A stretch of DNA of 64,000 nt, taken from assembly GCF_030269125.1 (NCBI RefSeq), contig NZ_BSSM01000007.1, positions 248,001-312,000 of the forward strand, in the 5' to 3' direction. Of this stretch, positions 49,992 through 58,943 are shown piece by piece (within the stretch, counting starts at the first letter, position 1; each line of letters opens with the position of its first letter). This DNA comes from Streptomyces hygroscopicus subsp. hygroscopicus (GTDB taxonomy: Bacteria > Actinomycetota > Actinomycetes > Streptomycetales > Streptomycetaceae). The translations under genes were made by a program, and so were the position numbers. The notes beneath the pieces are model-generated. The model saw only the letters and a list, made by a program, of their open reading frames with translations, ran no database searches and was not told the origin of the DNA.

Positions 49992-50891
49992 ATGAACGCT
50001 GCGCCGGTCATCGCCGCGGTGGACGGTTCCGAGGACAGTCTGCGCGCGATGGAGTGGGCCGCGGACGCCGCCCGCCGCCGCGCGGCACCGCTGCGGGTGG
50101 TCCATGTGCGCCAGTACGCCGCCTGGGGGCAGGCCGACGTACTGGTGGCCGGGCCGCCCGAGGCCGAGGGCGACCCGGTCCTCGACGAGGTGCGCACCCG
50201 GCTCGCGGACCGCGCGCCCGAGACCGTGGAGTACGTGGCGCTGGAGGGCGCGCCCGGCGCGGTGCTGCCCGAACTCGGCGTCGACGCCCAGCTGATGGTG
50301 CTCGGCTCCCGGGGCCGCGGTGGCTTCGCCAGCCTGCTGCTCGGCTCCAACAGCCTCGCCGCCGCCCGGGACGCCCAGTGCCCGGTGGTCGTCGTACCCC
50401 CGCCCGGTCGCGAGGTGCACGGGAACGGACCGGCCGAGGCCGGGCCCCGGGTGGTCGTCGGTCTGAACGTCGACAGCCCCGACGAGGCCACCCTCTCCTT
50501 CGCCTTCACCGAGGCGGCCCTGCGCGGTGCCCGCGTCCAGGCGGTCGCCGCCTACCCGTGGCCCCTGCAGACCTGGTCGGCGCCGGGGCAGCTGGTGCCG
50601 CCCATGCCCGACGAGGAGGCCATCGCGAACGAGACGCGCACCCTCGCCGAGGGTTTCCTCGCCCCGCACCGCGAGCGCCACCCGAGCGTCCGCGCCGCCG
50701 CCGAGGCCCTGCCGGGCGACGCGGCCGGCAACCTCGTGGCCGCCTCCCGCGACGCCGAACTGGTCGTCGTGGGGCGCCACCGCCGCCGTCTCATGGCCCC
50801 GGCCCGCATGATGGGCTCGGTGACCCAGGCCGTCCTGCTGCACGCCGCGAGCCCGGTCGCGGTGCTGCCGCCGAGCCCCGCGGAGGGGTGA
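49992..50891 (+). CDS. Universal stress protein, two UspA domains
   Basis: 299 residues from the ATG at 49992 with GGAGGTGAGGAAGC upstream. The first domain (about 1-145) has VIAAVDGSEDSLRAMEWAADAA and the ATP-binding VLGSRGRGGFASLLLGSNSLAA; the second (about 153-299) has VVVGLNVDSPDEATLSFAFTEAA and the corresponding VVGRHRRRLMAPARMMGSVTQAVL. The first domain keeps the G-2x-G-9x-G(S/T) nucleotide loop, the second has a poorer one. Tandem UspA proteins are common in actinomycetes and act in hypoxia or starvation. The 150 bases before it contain a GC-rich inverted region but no certain operator. Confidence 0.88.
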   Translation: MNAAPVIAAVDGSEDSLRAMEWAADAARRRAAPLRVVHVRQYAAWGQADVLVAGPPEAEGDPVLDEVRTRLADRAPETVEYVALEGAPGAVLPELGVDAQLMVLGSRGRGGFASLLLGSNSLAAARDAQCPVVVVPPPGREVHGNGPAEAGPRVVVGLNVDSPDEATLSFAFTEAALRGARVQAVAAYPWPLQTWSAPGQLVPPMPDEEAIANETRTLAEGFLAPHRERHPSVRAAAEALPGDAAGNLVAASRDAELVVVGRHRRRLMAPARMMGSVTQAVLLHAASPVAVLPPSPAEG

Positions 50892-51325
50892 GCGGCCCCC
50901 GTACCCGCCGTGCGAGCGGGCTGGGCGGTTCGCCGTCCGGGACCGCGCCGGTGTCCCGGTGCGGGCGTTCGCCCGTACGCCGTGCGGGCGCGGCGCCGGC
51001 GGCCCGCACAGCGGGCGCCGTGGCAGGCACCCGGCCACGCGCCCGGTCGGACAGATGCGGCCCACCTCGCGCCCCGTCCCGTCGGAGCCGGCCCCGCACG
51101 CCCTGTCCGGCCTCACGGACCGGCCGGGCGTGCCACCGCGGACCACTCCGGCCGCTTCGCGCCGGGCGCCCCGGGGTTTCTCCCGCCATCCGATCACCGG
51201 GCGGCCGTCGGGGGAGCGGGGCAACTCCAGGTCCCGCGCGCCGGGCGTCCGCCAGGCTCCTGCGCCGTTCCCCCACCGGGTGCCCGCAGGTCACCCAGCC
51301 CTGGCCGGGCACGTACCATGGCGGC
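50892..51325. other. Intergenic region after the universal stress gene
   Basis: 434 bases with no convincing gene. The last 15 bases hold TACCAT (51313-51318), a -10-like element 7 bases before the next ATG; no ribosome site precedes that ATG. Confidence 0.5.
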
Positions 51326-51823
51326 ATGTCGTTCCTCCGCCGCCGCAGTGCCACTCCCGCCGGGCCCGACTTCGACGTGCTGGCCATGGACCCGGGCGAC
51401 TGGCCGGGCAATCTCGGCGCGGGTCTGCTGCCCGCGCCCGACGGCACCTGCCAGGGTGTCTTCCTGCGCTACGACCTCTTCGGCGGCCGCGGCCCCGCGA
51501 TGATCATCGGCAATCTGCCGCAGGGCTCCCCGGCCCGCGAGGTGGCCGAGGAGGAGATCCCCTTCGAGGTGGGCCAGCTGCTGCTGGCGCTGGAGAACGA
51601 CGAGGAGGTCACCGTCGTCGGCACCGAGGACACCCCCGTCCTCCAGGGCGACAACCTCCTGATCGTGCGCCGTCTGAAGCTCTCCGAGAGCCGGATCTCC
51701 TGCGTGCAGTTCGACCGCAGCGACGGCGTCCTCGTGACCATCGCCGCCTGGGACCGGCCCATCACCGACGACCTGTACGCCCTGCTGAAGCCGCTCCCGG
51801 CGGAGCTTTTCCAGCAGGGCTGA
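51326..51823 (+). CDS. Conserved Streptomyces hypothetical protein
   Basis: 165 residues from the ATG at 51326. After MSFLRRRSATP the protein reads as a compact alpha/beta fold: DFDVLAMDPGDWPGNLGAGLLPAPDGTCQGVFLRYDLFGGRGPAMIIGNLP, then VTVVGTEDTPVLQGDNLLIVRRLKLSE. No catalytic motif or membrane segment is seen. I do not recognise a function. The position of a -10-like TACCAT right before the ATG suggests a leaderless message. Confidence 0.7.
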   Translation: MSFLRRRSATPAGPDFDVLAMDPGDWPGNLGAGLLPAPDGTCQGVFLRYDLFGGRGPAMIIGNLPQGSPAREVAEEEIPFEVGQLLLALENDEEVTVVGTEDTPVLQGDNLLIVRRLKLSESRISCVQFDRSDGVLVTIAAWDRPITDDLYALLKPLPAELFQQG

Positions 51824-51838
51824 GGCCTTCGGCCGCGT

Positions 51839-53809
51839 CTAGCCGGCCGAGTTCTCCACGGTCACGTCCGCCGCACGGACGAACTCGACCCGGTGGCCGT
51901 ACTGGATCTCGTAGTACAGGTCGTCGCCCTGCACGACCTGGTGCGAGTCGGGCGTGAAGGTCACCGAGTAGTAGTACTGGCCCGGCATCTCGTCACCGAC
52001 CACGTACTTCTGCCCAGCCGGGATGGTGTACGGCAGCGGCACCACGGACTGCGCGGGCACCCCCGCCGGGTAGGCCGACTTCTCCGGGTAGGCACGGCCG
52101 TACACCGGGATGCCGGCCAGACCCTCCCTCGGGGTGATCACCAGCCCCTTGGCGGAGACCGCCGTCGGCTGCTCGGGCGGGTTCCGGAACCAGGCCTTCT
52201 GCCCCAGGTACCAGATGGCCGTCCAGTCGCCCCAGTGATCGGCGACCGCGTACTGCTGGCCGGTGGAGACCCGCGAGGACACGTCGTTGACGTCGATGGT
52301 CGGCGCCTTGCCCAGCCCGACGTCCTTGATCAGCGGCGCGGCGGCATCGTGGTCCGCGTACAACCGCACCTCGCTGGAGGCGTGCGCCGCGCAGGGCTCG
52401 CCCGCCGTGGCGCAGCCCGTGTAGGCCGGCTGGTTGGCGTCGTACTGCGGCCGGATCGTCACCAGGCCGCCCTGTTTCCCCGCGGTCGTCCTGAACGGGT
52501 GGCCGAGCAGCTGGAAGTAGTGCGCCCAGTCCCAGTAGGGGCCCGGGTCGGTGTGCATGCCCGGGACGGTGGACGGGGTCGGACCCGGCACGTTGTCGTG
52601 GCCCAGGATGTGCTGCCGGTCCAGCGGGATTCCGTACTTCGTGGACAGGTACTTCACCAGCCGCGCCGAGGACCGGTACATCGCCTCCGTGAACCAGGCG
52701 TCCGGGTCGGCGAGGAAGCCCTCGTGCTCGATGCCGATCGAGCGGGCGTTGACGTCCCAGTTGCCCGCGTGCCAGGCCACGTCCTTCGCCTTGACGTGCT
52801 GGGCGATCAGGCCGTCGGTGGAGCGGATGGTGTAGTTCCAGGACACGTAGGTCGGGTCCTGGATCAGGTTCAGCACCCCGTCCCAGGCGCCCTCGGTGTC
52901 ATGGATGACGATGTACTTGATCTGCCCCGACGCCGGCCGGTCGCCGAGGTCGTGGTTGCCGTAGTCGCCGTCGCCGAACTCCGCGTACGCGGCCGGCAGC
53001 CACTCGCAGGACACCGACTTCGGACACTCCGCGCCCTCGTCCGTGACGGTGCGCAGACCGGTGTCCGCCAGCTGCGCGGTGTCCGGCGCGAGTCCGGGCT
53101 CCGCGGCGAGGACGACCCGCTGCCCGGCGTCCGTGGTACGCCGCTCACCCGTACGCAGCACGTCGTACACGTCGTTCGCGTACGCCGCCGCGGTCGCCGT
53201 GTCGTCGGCGCCGGAGAAGCGGGCCACCGCGCCGTACCAGTCGGCCGGGTCGGCGCCGAACGGCTCGCCCAGCTGCTTCTGCGCGGCGGCCAGCAGGGCG
53301 GCGCCGCCGGAGATGTTCGCCGCCGGGTCGGTGCGCAGCCTCGCCGGCGGGATGCCGGTCAGCTCCGCGGCCCGGGTGAGGGTCTCCAGCCGGGCCGGGA
53401 CCGCCGAGTCGGCCGGCACCCGGACCTCGGGGCGCGGGGCGGGGCGGGAGCTGTCGCCGCGGGCGTCCTCGGCGCCGCCGGCGAAGTGCTCCGTGGTGGC
53501 GAGCGCGGTCCGGGCGTCCGTGAGGTGCATCGGGCCGTAGCCCCCGGAGACGCTGGGCGCGCCGCCGTGGTAGTCCCAGCGGGACTGGAGGTAGGAGACG
53601 GCCAGCAGCACGCTCTGCGGCACGTGGTACTCGGCGGACGCGGAGGCGAACGCCGACTGCAACCGGTCCGGGGAGGAGTCCGGGGCGCTCCGGGCGGGCG
53701 CGGCGCCGAACAGCGGCAGCAGCAGGGCCGCCGCGGCGAGCGGCACGGCGGCCCGCTTCAGATGTCTGTGGCCGGGGGTGGACGGGGAATCGGGGGCGGA
53801 ACCTCGCAA
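51839..53809 (-). CDS. Secreted N-acetylmuramoyl-L-alanine amidase (amidase_2) with C-terminal beta domains
   Basis: 656 residues from a TTG at 53809, the only start with a ribosome site (ACAGGAGG at 5 bases). A signal peptide (about residues 15-38, RHLKRAAVPLAAAALLLPLFGAAPARSA) is followed by a helical N-terminal domain with GGAALLAAAQKQLG and a catalytic region KYIVIHDTEGAWDGVLNLI, AQHVKAKDVAWHAGNW, SIGIEHEGF and QHILGHDNVPGP, with zinc His pairs and the glutamate of the amidase_2 (PGRP-like) family. The C-terminal part (about 420-656) forms SH3-like repeats (YAVADHWGDWTAIWYLGQKAWF). It cleaves peptidoglycan in wall turnover. The stop is 16 bp from the preceding plus-strand stop. Confidence 0.85.
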   Translation of the reverse strand: MRGSAPDSPSTPGHRHLKRAAVPLAAAALLLPLFGAAPARSAPDSSPDRLQSAFASASAEYHVPQSVLLAVSYLQSRWDYHGGAPSVSGGYGPMHLTDARTALATTEHFAGGAEDARGDSSRPAPRPEVRVPADSAVPARLETLTRAAELTGIPPARLRTDPAANISGGAALLAAAQKQLGEPFGADPADWYGAVARFSGADDTATAAAYANDVYDVLRTGERRTTDAGQRVVLAAEPGLAPDTAQLADTGLRTVTDEGAECPKSVSCEWLPAAYAEFGDGDYGNHDLGDRPASGQIKYIVIHDTEGAWDGVLNLIQDPTYVSWNYTIRSTDGLIAQHVKAKDVAWHAGNWDVNARSIGIEHEGFLADPDAWFTEAMYRSSARLVKYLSTKYGIPLDRQHILGHDNVPGPTPSTVPGMHTDPGPYWDWAHYFQLLGHPFRTTAGKQGGLVTIRPQYDANQPAYTGCATAGEPCAAHASSEVRLYADHDAAAPLIKDVGLGKAPTIDVNDVSSRVSTGQQYAVADHWGDWTAIWYLGQKAWFRNPPEQPTAVSAKGLVITPREGLAGIPVYGRAYPEKSAYPAGVPAQSVVPLPYTIPAGQKYVVGDEMPGQYYYSVTFTPDSHQVVQGDDLYYEIQYGHRVEFVRAADVTVENSAG

Positions 53810-53864
53810 TGCGGCCTCCTGTGACGGGCGGGCGTGGCGGGGCGTGCGGGGCCGAGCTGGGTCA

Positions 53865-53893
53865 GTGGTATCGGCTGGCCGACGATCCGTCAA
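53865..53893 (-). promoter_or_regulatory. Predicted promoter of the amidase gene
   Basis: Minus strand TTGACG (53893-53888), 17 bases, TACCAC (53870-53865), a good housekeeping-type match about 56 bases before the TTG start. The remaining 325 bases up to the phosphotransferase gene (53810-54134) show no gene. Confidence 0.45.
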
Positions 53894-54134
53894 TGATGCA
53901 GCCGCCAGCGAGATTTCCCACGTCACGACGGGTTTCGGCGAGTTTCGCGACGGCGGTGGCCGGGCCTGCGGGGCGTCAGTGGAGTAGACCAATGGGTTCC
54001 GGTGCGTGGTCACGGACCTGGCGGCGGCACCCGGCCGCGGTCGTACCGCCGAAACGGTTCCGCCGGGCGGCCGCCCCCGCACGCGCGAGAGCCCGCGGCG
54101 CGCCCCACTCCGGCGCACCGCGGGCAGTCGTTCG

Positions 54135-55280
54135 TCAGCGCGTGCCGACCGCCGCACGCACCGCCTTGCGGGCCATCTGGCAGTCGTCGTGCAGCCGCCG
54201 CAGCAGCAGCCGCTGCTCCTCGCCGGACGGCACGGCGCCCGGGTGGGCCGGGCCGGGTACCGCCGGAGCCGGGTCCTGCATCGAACGCTGCACGGCCGTC
54301 TCGTACCGGCGGATCTCGCGCGTCAGCAGCAGCATCAGGTTCACCAGGAAGGCGTCCCGGGAGGCCGGCCCCGCCGACTGGGCGATCTGGCTGATCTGCC
54401 GCCGGGCCGCCGGGGCCTGGCCGAGCACCAGCCACAGCGTGGCCAGGTCATGGCCCGGCAGGTACCAGCCCGCGTGCTCCCAGTCCACCAGCACCGGACC
54501 CGCCGGGGACAGCAGGATGTTCGACAGCAGGGCGTCGCCGTGGCAGAACTGGAGCATGGCGCCCCGGCCCACCTCCTGCGCGATGCCGTGCAGCAGCTTC
54601 TGGAGGTCCCCGAGGTCCCGGTCGGTGAGCAGCCCCAACTCGTGGTAGCGGGACAGTTGTCCGACATAGTCCAGCGGCATGTCGAACAGACCGGCGGGGG
54701 GCCGCCAGGCGTTCACCCGGCAGACCGCGCCGAGCGCCGCGCGGATGTCCGCGCGCGCCGGTGCCTCCATCGGATGCCGCTGAAGTGCCGCCACCCGGCC
54801 GGGCATCCGCTCGATCACCAGGGTGCAGTTGTCCGGATCCGCCGCGATCAGCCGGGGCACACGGACCGGGGGCCGGTGCCGGACGAACGAGCGGTATACG
54901 GCTATTTCGTGGCGGCTCCGCTCGGCCCCCGACGGCGTGTGGTCCAGCAGGCACTTGGCGACGGCCGTGCTGCGCCCGGTGGTGCCCACGAAGAGCACGG
55001 ACCGCGCGCTGCGCCGCAGCACCTGGACCGGCGCGAACTCCGGGCAGATCCGCTGCACCGCGGCGATCGCGGTACGCAGCGGGGCGCCCTGGGGGCCGGA
55101 CAGGTCGAGTCTCCCGCTGAGCGGTGGGACGCCGGCCTGCCCCGGGATCCGCCGGGGCCGGGGGGCGCCCAGCACGGGGCCGCCCGGACGCACCGCCGGG
55201 TCGAGATACGGTCCGCCGCCCGCCGGGCGGGGGCGCAACGGCCGAAGCGGGGCGGACACGGAGGACGATGCCGCGTACAT
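54135..55280 (-). CDS. Aminoglycoside-phosphotransferase-like kinase (APH family)
   Basis: 381 residues from the ATG at 55280. The catalytic loop is FCHGDALLSNILLSPAGPVLVDWEHAG, with the catalytic Asp, the metal-binding Asn and Asp of the APH/choline-kinase fold; the N-terminal lobe has FVGTTGRSTAVAKCLL for the nucleotide Lys and HEIAVYRSFV as the helix C glutamate. The C-terminal region is helical with LWLVLGQAPAARRQI. The substrate is unknown; antibiotic resistance is possible but not supported by motifs. It is divergent from the NsdA-like gene. Confidence 0.85.
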   Translation of the reverse strand: MYAASSSVSAPLRPLRPRPAGGGPYLDPAVRPGGPVLGAPRPRRIPGQAGVPPLSGRLDLSGPQGAPLRTAIAAVQRICPEFAPVQVLRRSARSVLFVGTTGRSTAVAKCLLDHTPSGAERSRHEIAVYRSFVRHRPPVRVPRLIAADPDNCTLVIERMPGRVAALQRHPMEAPARADIRAALGAVCRVNAWRPPAGLFDMPLDYVGQLSRYHELGLLTDRDLGDLQKLLHGIAQEVGRGAMLQFCHGDALLSNILLSPAGPVLVDWEHAGWYLPGHDLATLWLVLGQAPAARRQISQIAQSAGPASRDAFLVNLMLLLTREIRRYETAVQRSMQDPAPAVPGPAHPGAVPSGEEQRLLLRRLHDDCQMARKAVRAAVGTR

Positions 55281-55438
55281 GGGAGATACAGATCCCTTCG
55301 TTGCCTGCGGTGCCTGCCTGTGAAGTCCTCGCGTCAACCCGGCCCGGCCCCCGGTCGCACCCTGGGGAATGCCCCCGGGGGGACCGGGTCGGGGTGGCGC
55401 ATTCCTACCTGACACCCGATGCCCCGTGGCACACCATC

Positions 55439-55466
55439 TGGCGCACCCTGGCGAACCCTGGCGAAT
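55439..55466. repeat. Three direct repeats spaced 10 bp
   Basis: TGGCG occurs at 55439, 55449 and 55459 within CATCTGGCG, CCCTGGCGAA and CCCTGGCGAA. The 10-bp spacing puts all copies on one helix face. It lies about 60 bases before the NsdA-like start and about 160 bases before the phosphotransferase start. Confidence 0.5.
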
Positions 55467-55526
55467 AGTCGCCCGGCAACCCGCACCCGGCTACTGTCAA
55501 CTCAGCCGAGAACCTGGGGGCTTGAC

Positions 55527-57020
55527 GTGAGCGGACAACCCAACACCCGCCTTTGCGACCTGTTCGGCCTGGCCGGCTGGTCGAAGGGTGAACTCGCGAG
55601 ACTGGTCAACAGGCAGGCGGCGGCCATGGGCCATCCCCAGCTGGCGACCGACACCTCCCGGGTCCGGCGGTGGATCGACATGGGAGAGATCCCGCGCGAT
55701 CCCGTGCCACGGGTGCTGGCGGCACTGTTCACCGAGCGTCTCGGCCGTGTCGTGACCATCGAGGACCTCGGTCTGGTGCGCCACGGGCGGGCAGGGAAAC
55801 GGCAGGGCGACGGGATCGAGGAACATCCCGACGGAGTGCCGTGGGCGCCCGAGCGGACCGCCGCGGTCCTCACCGAATTCACGGGAATGGACCTCATGCT
55901 CAACCGACGCGGCTTGGTGGGCGCGGGTGCCGCGCTCGCCGCGGGATCCACACTCAGCAGCGCCATGCACGACTGGCTGCAGACCGACCCGGTCCTCAGG
56001 GCCGACGGCCCCGACCTCGCCGACCCCCTGCACCCCGACCCCGCTGGTCTCGACCGCTACGAGGCCGCCCCCATCGGCTCGGAGGAGGTCGCGGAGCTGG
56101 AGCGCTCCGTCGAGGTGTTCCGCGCCTGGGACGCGGCGCGTGGCGGCGGACTCCAGCGCAAGGCGGTGGTGGGACAGCTCAACGAGGTGGGCGGCATGCT
56201 CGCCTACCACCATCCCCCCCACCTCCAGCGGCGCCTGTGGGGCGTCGCCGCCAACCTGGCCGTCCTCGCGGGCTGGATGTCGCACGACGTCGGCCTGGAG
56301 CCCACGGCGCAGAAGTACTTCGTCATCGCGGCGCACGCCGCCCGGGAGGGCGGTGACCGGCCGCGCGCCGGCGAGGCGCTGTCCCGGGCGGCCCGCCAGA
56401 TGGTCCACCTGGGCCGGCCCGACGACGCGCTGGACCTGATGAAGCTCGCCCAGTCCGGCGGTGGCGACCGCCTCCAGCCGCGCACGAAGGCCATGTTCCA
56501 CACCATCGAGGCGTGGGCGCAGGCGTCGATGGGCAAGGGTCAGGCGATGCGCCGCACGCTGGGTCGGGCGGAGGACCTGTTCGTCGCCGACCGGGACGAC
56601 GGCGAGCCCCTGGACTGGATGCAGACCTTCAAGGCCGAGGACCTGTACGGCATGCAGGCCCTGGCCTACCGCACGCTGGCGGAGTTCGACCCGGACGCGG
56701 CCGTGCACGCCCAGCACTTCGCGCAGAAGGCCCTGGCCCTGCGTGTCGACGGCCGGGAGCGCTCGAAGATCTTCGACCATCTCTCCATGGCGTCGGCCTG
56801 CTTCATCGCCGACGATCCCGAACAAGCCGACCGCTACGCGCGGCTCGCGCTGATGTCGATGGGCGCGAACTCCTCCCGGCGCACCTGGGACCGGCTGCGC
56901 GAGATGTACCGGCTCACCGCGGAGTACGCCGGCTATCCGAAGATCCATGAACTGCGGGAGGAGATCAGGCTCGCCCTGCCCAAGCCGAGGAGCAAGGGCG
57001 CGAACAGCGCGCAGGTGTAG
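55527..57020 (+). CDS. NsdA/NsdB-like TPR regulatory protein
   Basis: 497 residues from the GTG at 55527. N-terminal domain (about 1-85): LCDLFGLAGWSKGELARLVNRQAAAM and TDTSRVRRWIDMGEIPRDPVPRVLAALFTERLG, a helix-turn-helix-like region; the rest is TPR helices (WGVAANLAVLAGWMSHDVGLEPTAQKYFVIAAHAAREGG, MVHLGRPDDALDLMKLA, MHTIEAW-like). Length and sequence fit NsdA, a Streptomyces protein that negatively regulates sporulation and antibiotic production. The direct repeats at 55439-55466 lie in its promoter region. I cannot say which of the paralogues (NsdA or NsdB) it is. Confidence 0.75.
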   Translation: MSGQPNTRLCDLFGLAGWSKGELARLVNRQAAAMGHPQLATDTSRVRRWIDMGEIPRDPVPRVLAALFTERLGRVVTIEDLGLVRHGRAGKRQGDGIEEHPDGVPWAPERTAAVLTEFTGMDLMLNRRGLVGAGAALAAGSTLSSAMHDWLQTDPVLRADGPDLADPLHPDPAGLDRYEAAPIGSEEVAELERSVEVFRAWDAARGGGLQRKAVVGQLNEVGGMLAYHHPPHLQRRLWGVAANLAVLAGWMSHDVGLEPTAQKYFVIAAHAAREGGDRPRAGEALSRAARQMVHLGRPDDALDLMKLAQSGGGDRLQPRTKAMFHTIEAWAQASMGKGQAMRRTLGRAEDLFVADRDDGEPLDWMQTFKAEDLYGMQALAYRTLAEFDPDAAVHAQHFAQKALALRVDGRERSKIFDHLSMASACFIADDPEQADRYARLALMSMGANSSRRTWDRLREMYRLTAEYAGYPKIHELREEIRLALPKPRSKGANSAQV

Positions 57021-57131
57021 GGGGCCGCACGCCGCGTTCCCTCATCCAGGCCGACTCATGGAGCCGGCTCGTAGGCATCGGCTCGTCCGGGCCGACTCAC
57101 AGGGTGCCCACGTCCGCACGGTGGCGTCGGC

Positions 57132-58580
57132 TCACGCCGTGACCCTGGCGACGAGCACGCACGCGTCGTCCACCCGTCCGGCCCCGCCGAACTCCTCGAC
57201 GAGCGCCCGCACGCAGTCCCGTGCGTCCCGGGCCTCGCCGAACCGCGGGGCGAGGCCGAGCAGCCGGTCCACGGCCGCCGGTCCGCCGTCCTCGGGCACC
57301 AGGCCCTCGGTGTGCAGCAGGAGCAGGTCGCCGGGTACGAGGCTCACCTCGGCCTGTCCGTAGACGGCGCCCGGGGTGGCGCCGAGCAGCACACCCTCGG
57401 GGGCGTCGAGCGCGCACCCCGTCCCGTCGCGGTAGAGCAGCGGGGCGGGGTGTCCCGCCTGCCCCCACACCAGCGTCCGGGTGGCGGCCCGGTAGCGGCA
57501 GCAGACGGCGCTGCCGAGGGCCGGGTGCACGGTGGCGTCGAGCAACTGGTTGAGCAGGGCCAGGAGCCGGCCGGGCTGGGTGCCGGCCATCGCCATGCCG
57601 CGCACGGCGCCGAGCAGGGTCGCCATGCCCGAGGCGACGGCCACCCCGTGCCCGGTGAGGTCGCCGACGCTGAGCAGCGTCTCGCCGTCGGCCAGTTCCA
57701 GGGCGTCGTACCAGTCCCCGCCGATCGGTGCCCCGCCGTCCGCGGGCAGCCGGTGCGCGGCGAGGTCCAGGGTCCGCGGGCCCCGGTGCGGGGGGCGCAG
57801 GGAGCCGCGCCAGGGCGGCAGCACGGCCTCCTGGAGCTCGGTGGCGACCCGGTGCTCGGTCTGCTCCCGCTGCTGGTGCCGCTGGAGCGAGTCGCGGGTC
57901 TCGTGCACCGTCCGCTGGCTGTGGCGCAGCGCGCTGACGTCCCGCAGCACGGCCCACATCGAGACGGTGCCGCCATCGGGGCCGAGCACCGGCTCGCCCA
58001 TCATGTGCACGGTCCGCACGGCGCCGTCGGGGCGGCGCACCCGGAACTCGCCGTCGATCGGCCTGCCGTCGATGAGGCAGTCGGTGACCATCGCGGTCAG
58101 CTTCGGGCGGTCCTCCTCCACGACCAGGGACGGCAGTTCGTCCAGGGTGAGGGCGGGCAGGGCCGGGTCGCGGCCGAGGATCCGGTACAGCTCCTCGGAC
58201 CAGGTCGCCCCGTCCGTCAGCAGATCCCACTCCGCGGTGCCCACCCGGCTGAGCAGCGAGCCGCGCGGGGTGCCGGCCGGTGCCGGCCGCACGGTGAGCG
58301 CTGCCGCGGGCTCCGCCGGTTCGGCGGGAGCGGTGGGCGGGGGCTCCGGTCCGTCCCGCAACTGGGCCAAGTGGGCGTCGAGATCGTCCAGTTGATGCAG
58401 CGCCAGATCGTACAGAGCGCGCTGCCAGCGTTCCTCGGGGTCCGTGTCGTCATGGCGGACGTCCCGTCGTACCGCGTCCACGTCGCCCTTGAGCCGCCGC
58501 GCCTGCGTGATCAACGCCTCGACCGGGTCACGGCCGGGGGGCTGGGCGGCCGAGCGGTCCGCGGAGACTGGGGACGGCAT
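57132..58580 (-). CDS. PAS-SpoIIE-type protein phosphatase (PP2C family)
   Basis: 482 residues from the ATG at 58580 with CGGAGTG 7 bases upstream. Residues about 25-95 hold a coiled-coil segment; about 140-265 a PAS domain (LSRVGTAEWDLLTDGATWSEELYRILG, GEFRVRRPDGAVRTVHMMGEPV); about 280-482 a SpoIIE/PP2C phosphatase with APIGGDWYDALELADGETLLSVGDLTGHG (the metal Asp pair) and GGAGRVDDACVLVARV. It dephosphorylates STAS anti-sigma antagonists in partner-switching systems. The ligand of the PAS domain is unknown. Confidence 0.88.
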   Translation of the reverse strand: MPSPVSADRSAAQPPGRDPVEALITQARRLKGDVDAVRRDVRHDDTDPEERWQRALYDLALHQLDDLDAHLAQLRDGPEPPPTAPAEPAEPAAALTVRPAPAGTPRGSLLSRVGTAEWDLLTDGATWSEELYRILGRDPALPALTLDELPSLVVEEDRPKLTAMVTDCLIDGRPIDGEFRVRRPDGAVRTVHMMGEPVLGPDGGTVSMWAVLRDVSALRHSQRTVHETRDSLQRHQQREQTEHRVATELQEAVLPPWRGSLRPPHRGPRTLDLAAHRLPADGGAPIGGDWYDALELADGETLLSVGDLTGHGVAVASGMATLLGAVRGMAMAGTQPGRLLALLNQLLDATVHPALGSAVCCRYRAATRTLVWGQAGHPAPLLYRDGTGCALDAPEGVLLGATPGAVYGQAEVSLVPGDLLLLHTEGLVPEDGGPAAVDRLLGLAPRFGEARDARDCVRALVEEFGGAGRVDDACVLVARVTA

Positions 58581-58694
58581 TTCGCACTCCGAACGAGAGG
58601 GACGGCAGGGCCAGGCGGGACGGGGACCGTAACGACTGTCGCACAGCACGGGAGGCCCCGTAAGGGATTTGGCAACACACGATACGGTGGTGCT

Positions 58695-58780
58695 TCTGGC
58701 ATATGCCAGAGTCTCCCCGGGGTGATCCTCGGGCGTCCACGACATGCCCGGTCGGACGATCAAGTCGTAGACAATCTACG
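58695..58780. promoter_or_regulatory. Two palindromes between the phosphatase and SsgA-like genes
   Basis: TCTGGCATATGCCAGA (58695-58710) is a perfect 16-bp palindrome. CGTAGACAATCTACG (58766-58780) has perfect 6-bp arms around CAA. Both are in the 363-bp gap between divergent genes. The second resembles GntR-type operators. Nothing else of note was found in the gap; a TTGACG-like -35 follows at 58785-58790. Confidence 0.55.
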
Positions 58781-58943
58781 GGAGTTGACGGACTCGACGG
58801 TCCTGCGCCGAGACCCCCGGCCGAGGCGGTCAAGCGTCTGTTCGTCGCTCTGGTGTTCCCCGCTGTTCGGGACCGGCCTGTACCCATCGAACTCTGACCG
58901 GATTTGGCGGCATGCGAAGGGCCTCTGCGGACTCCATAAAGGC

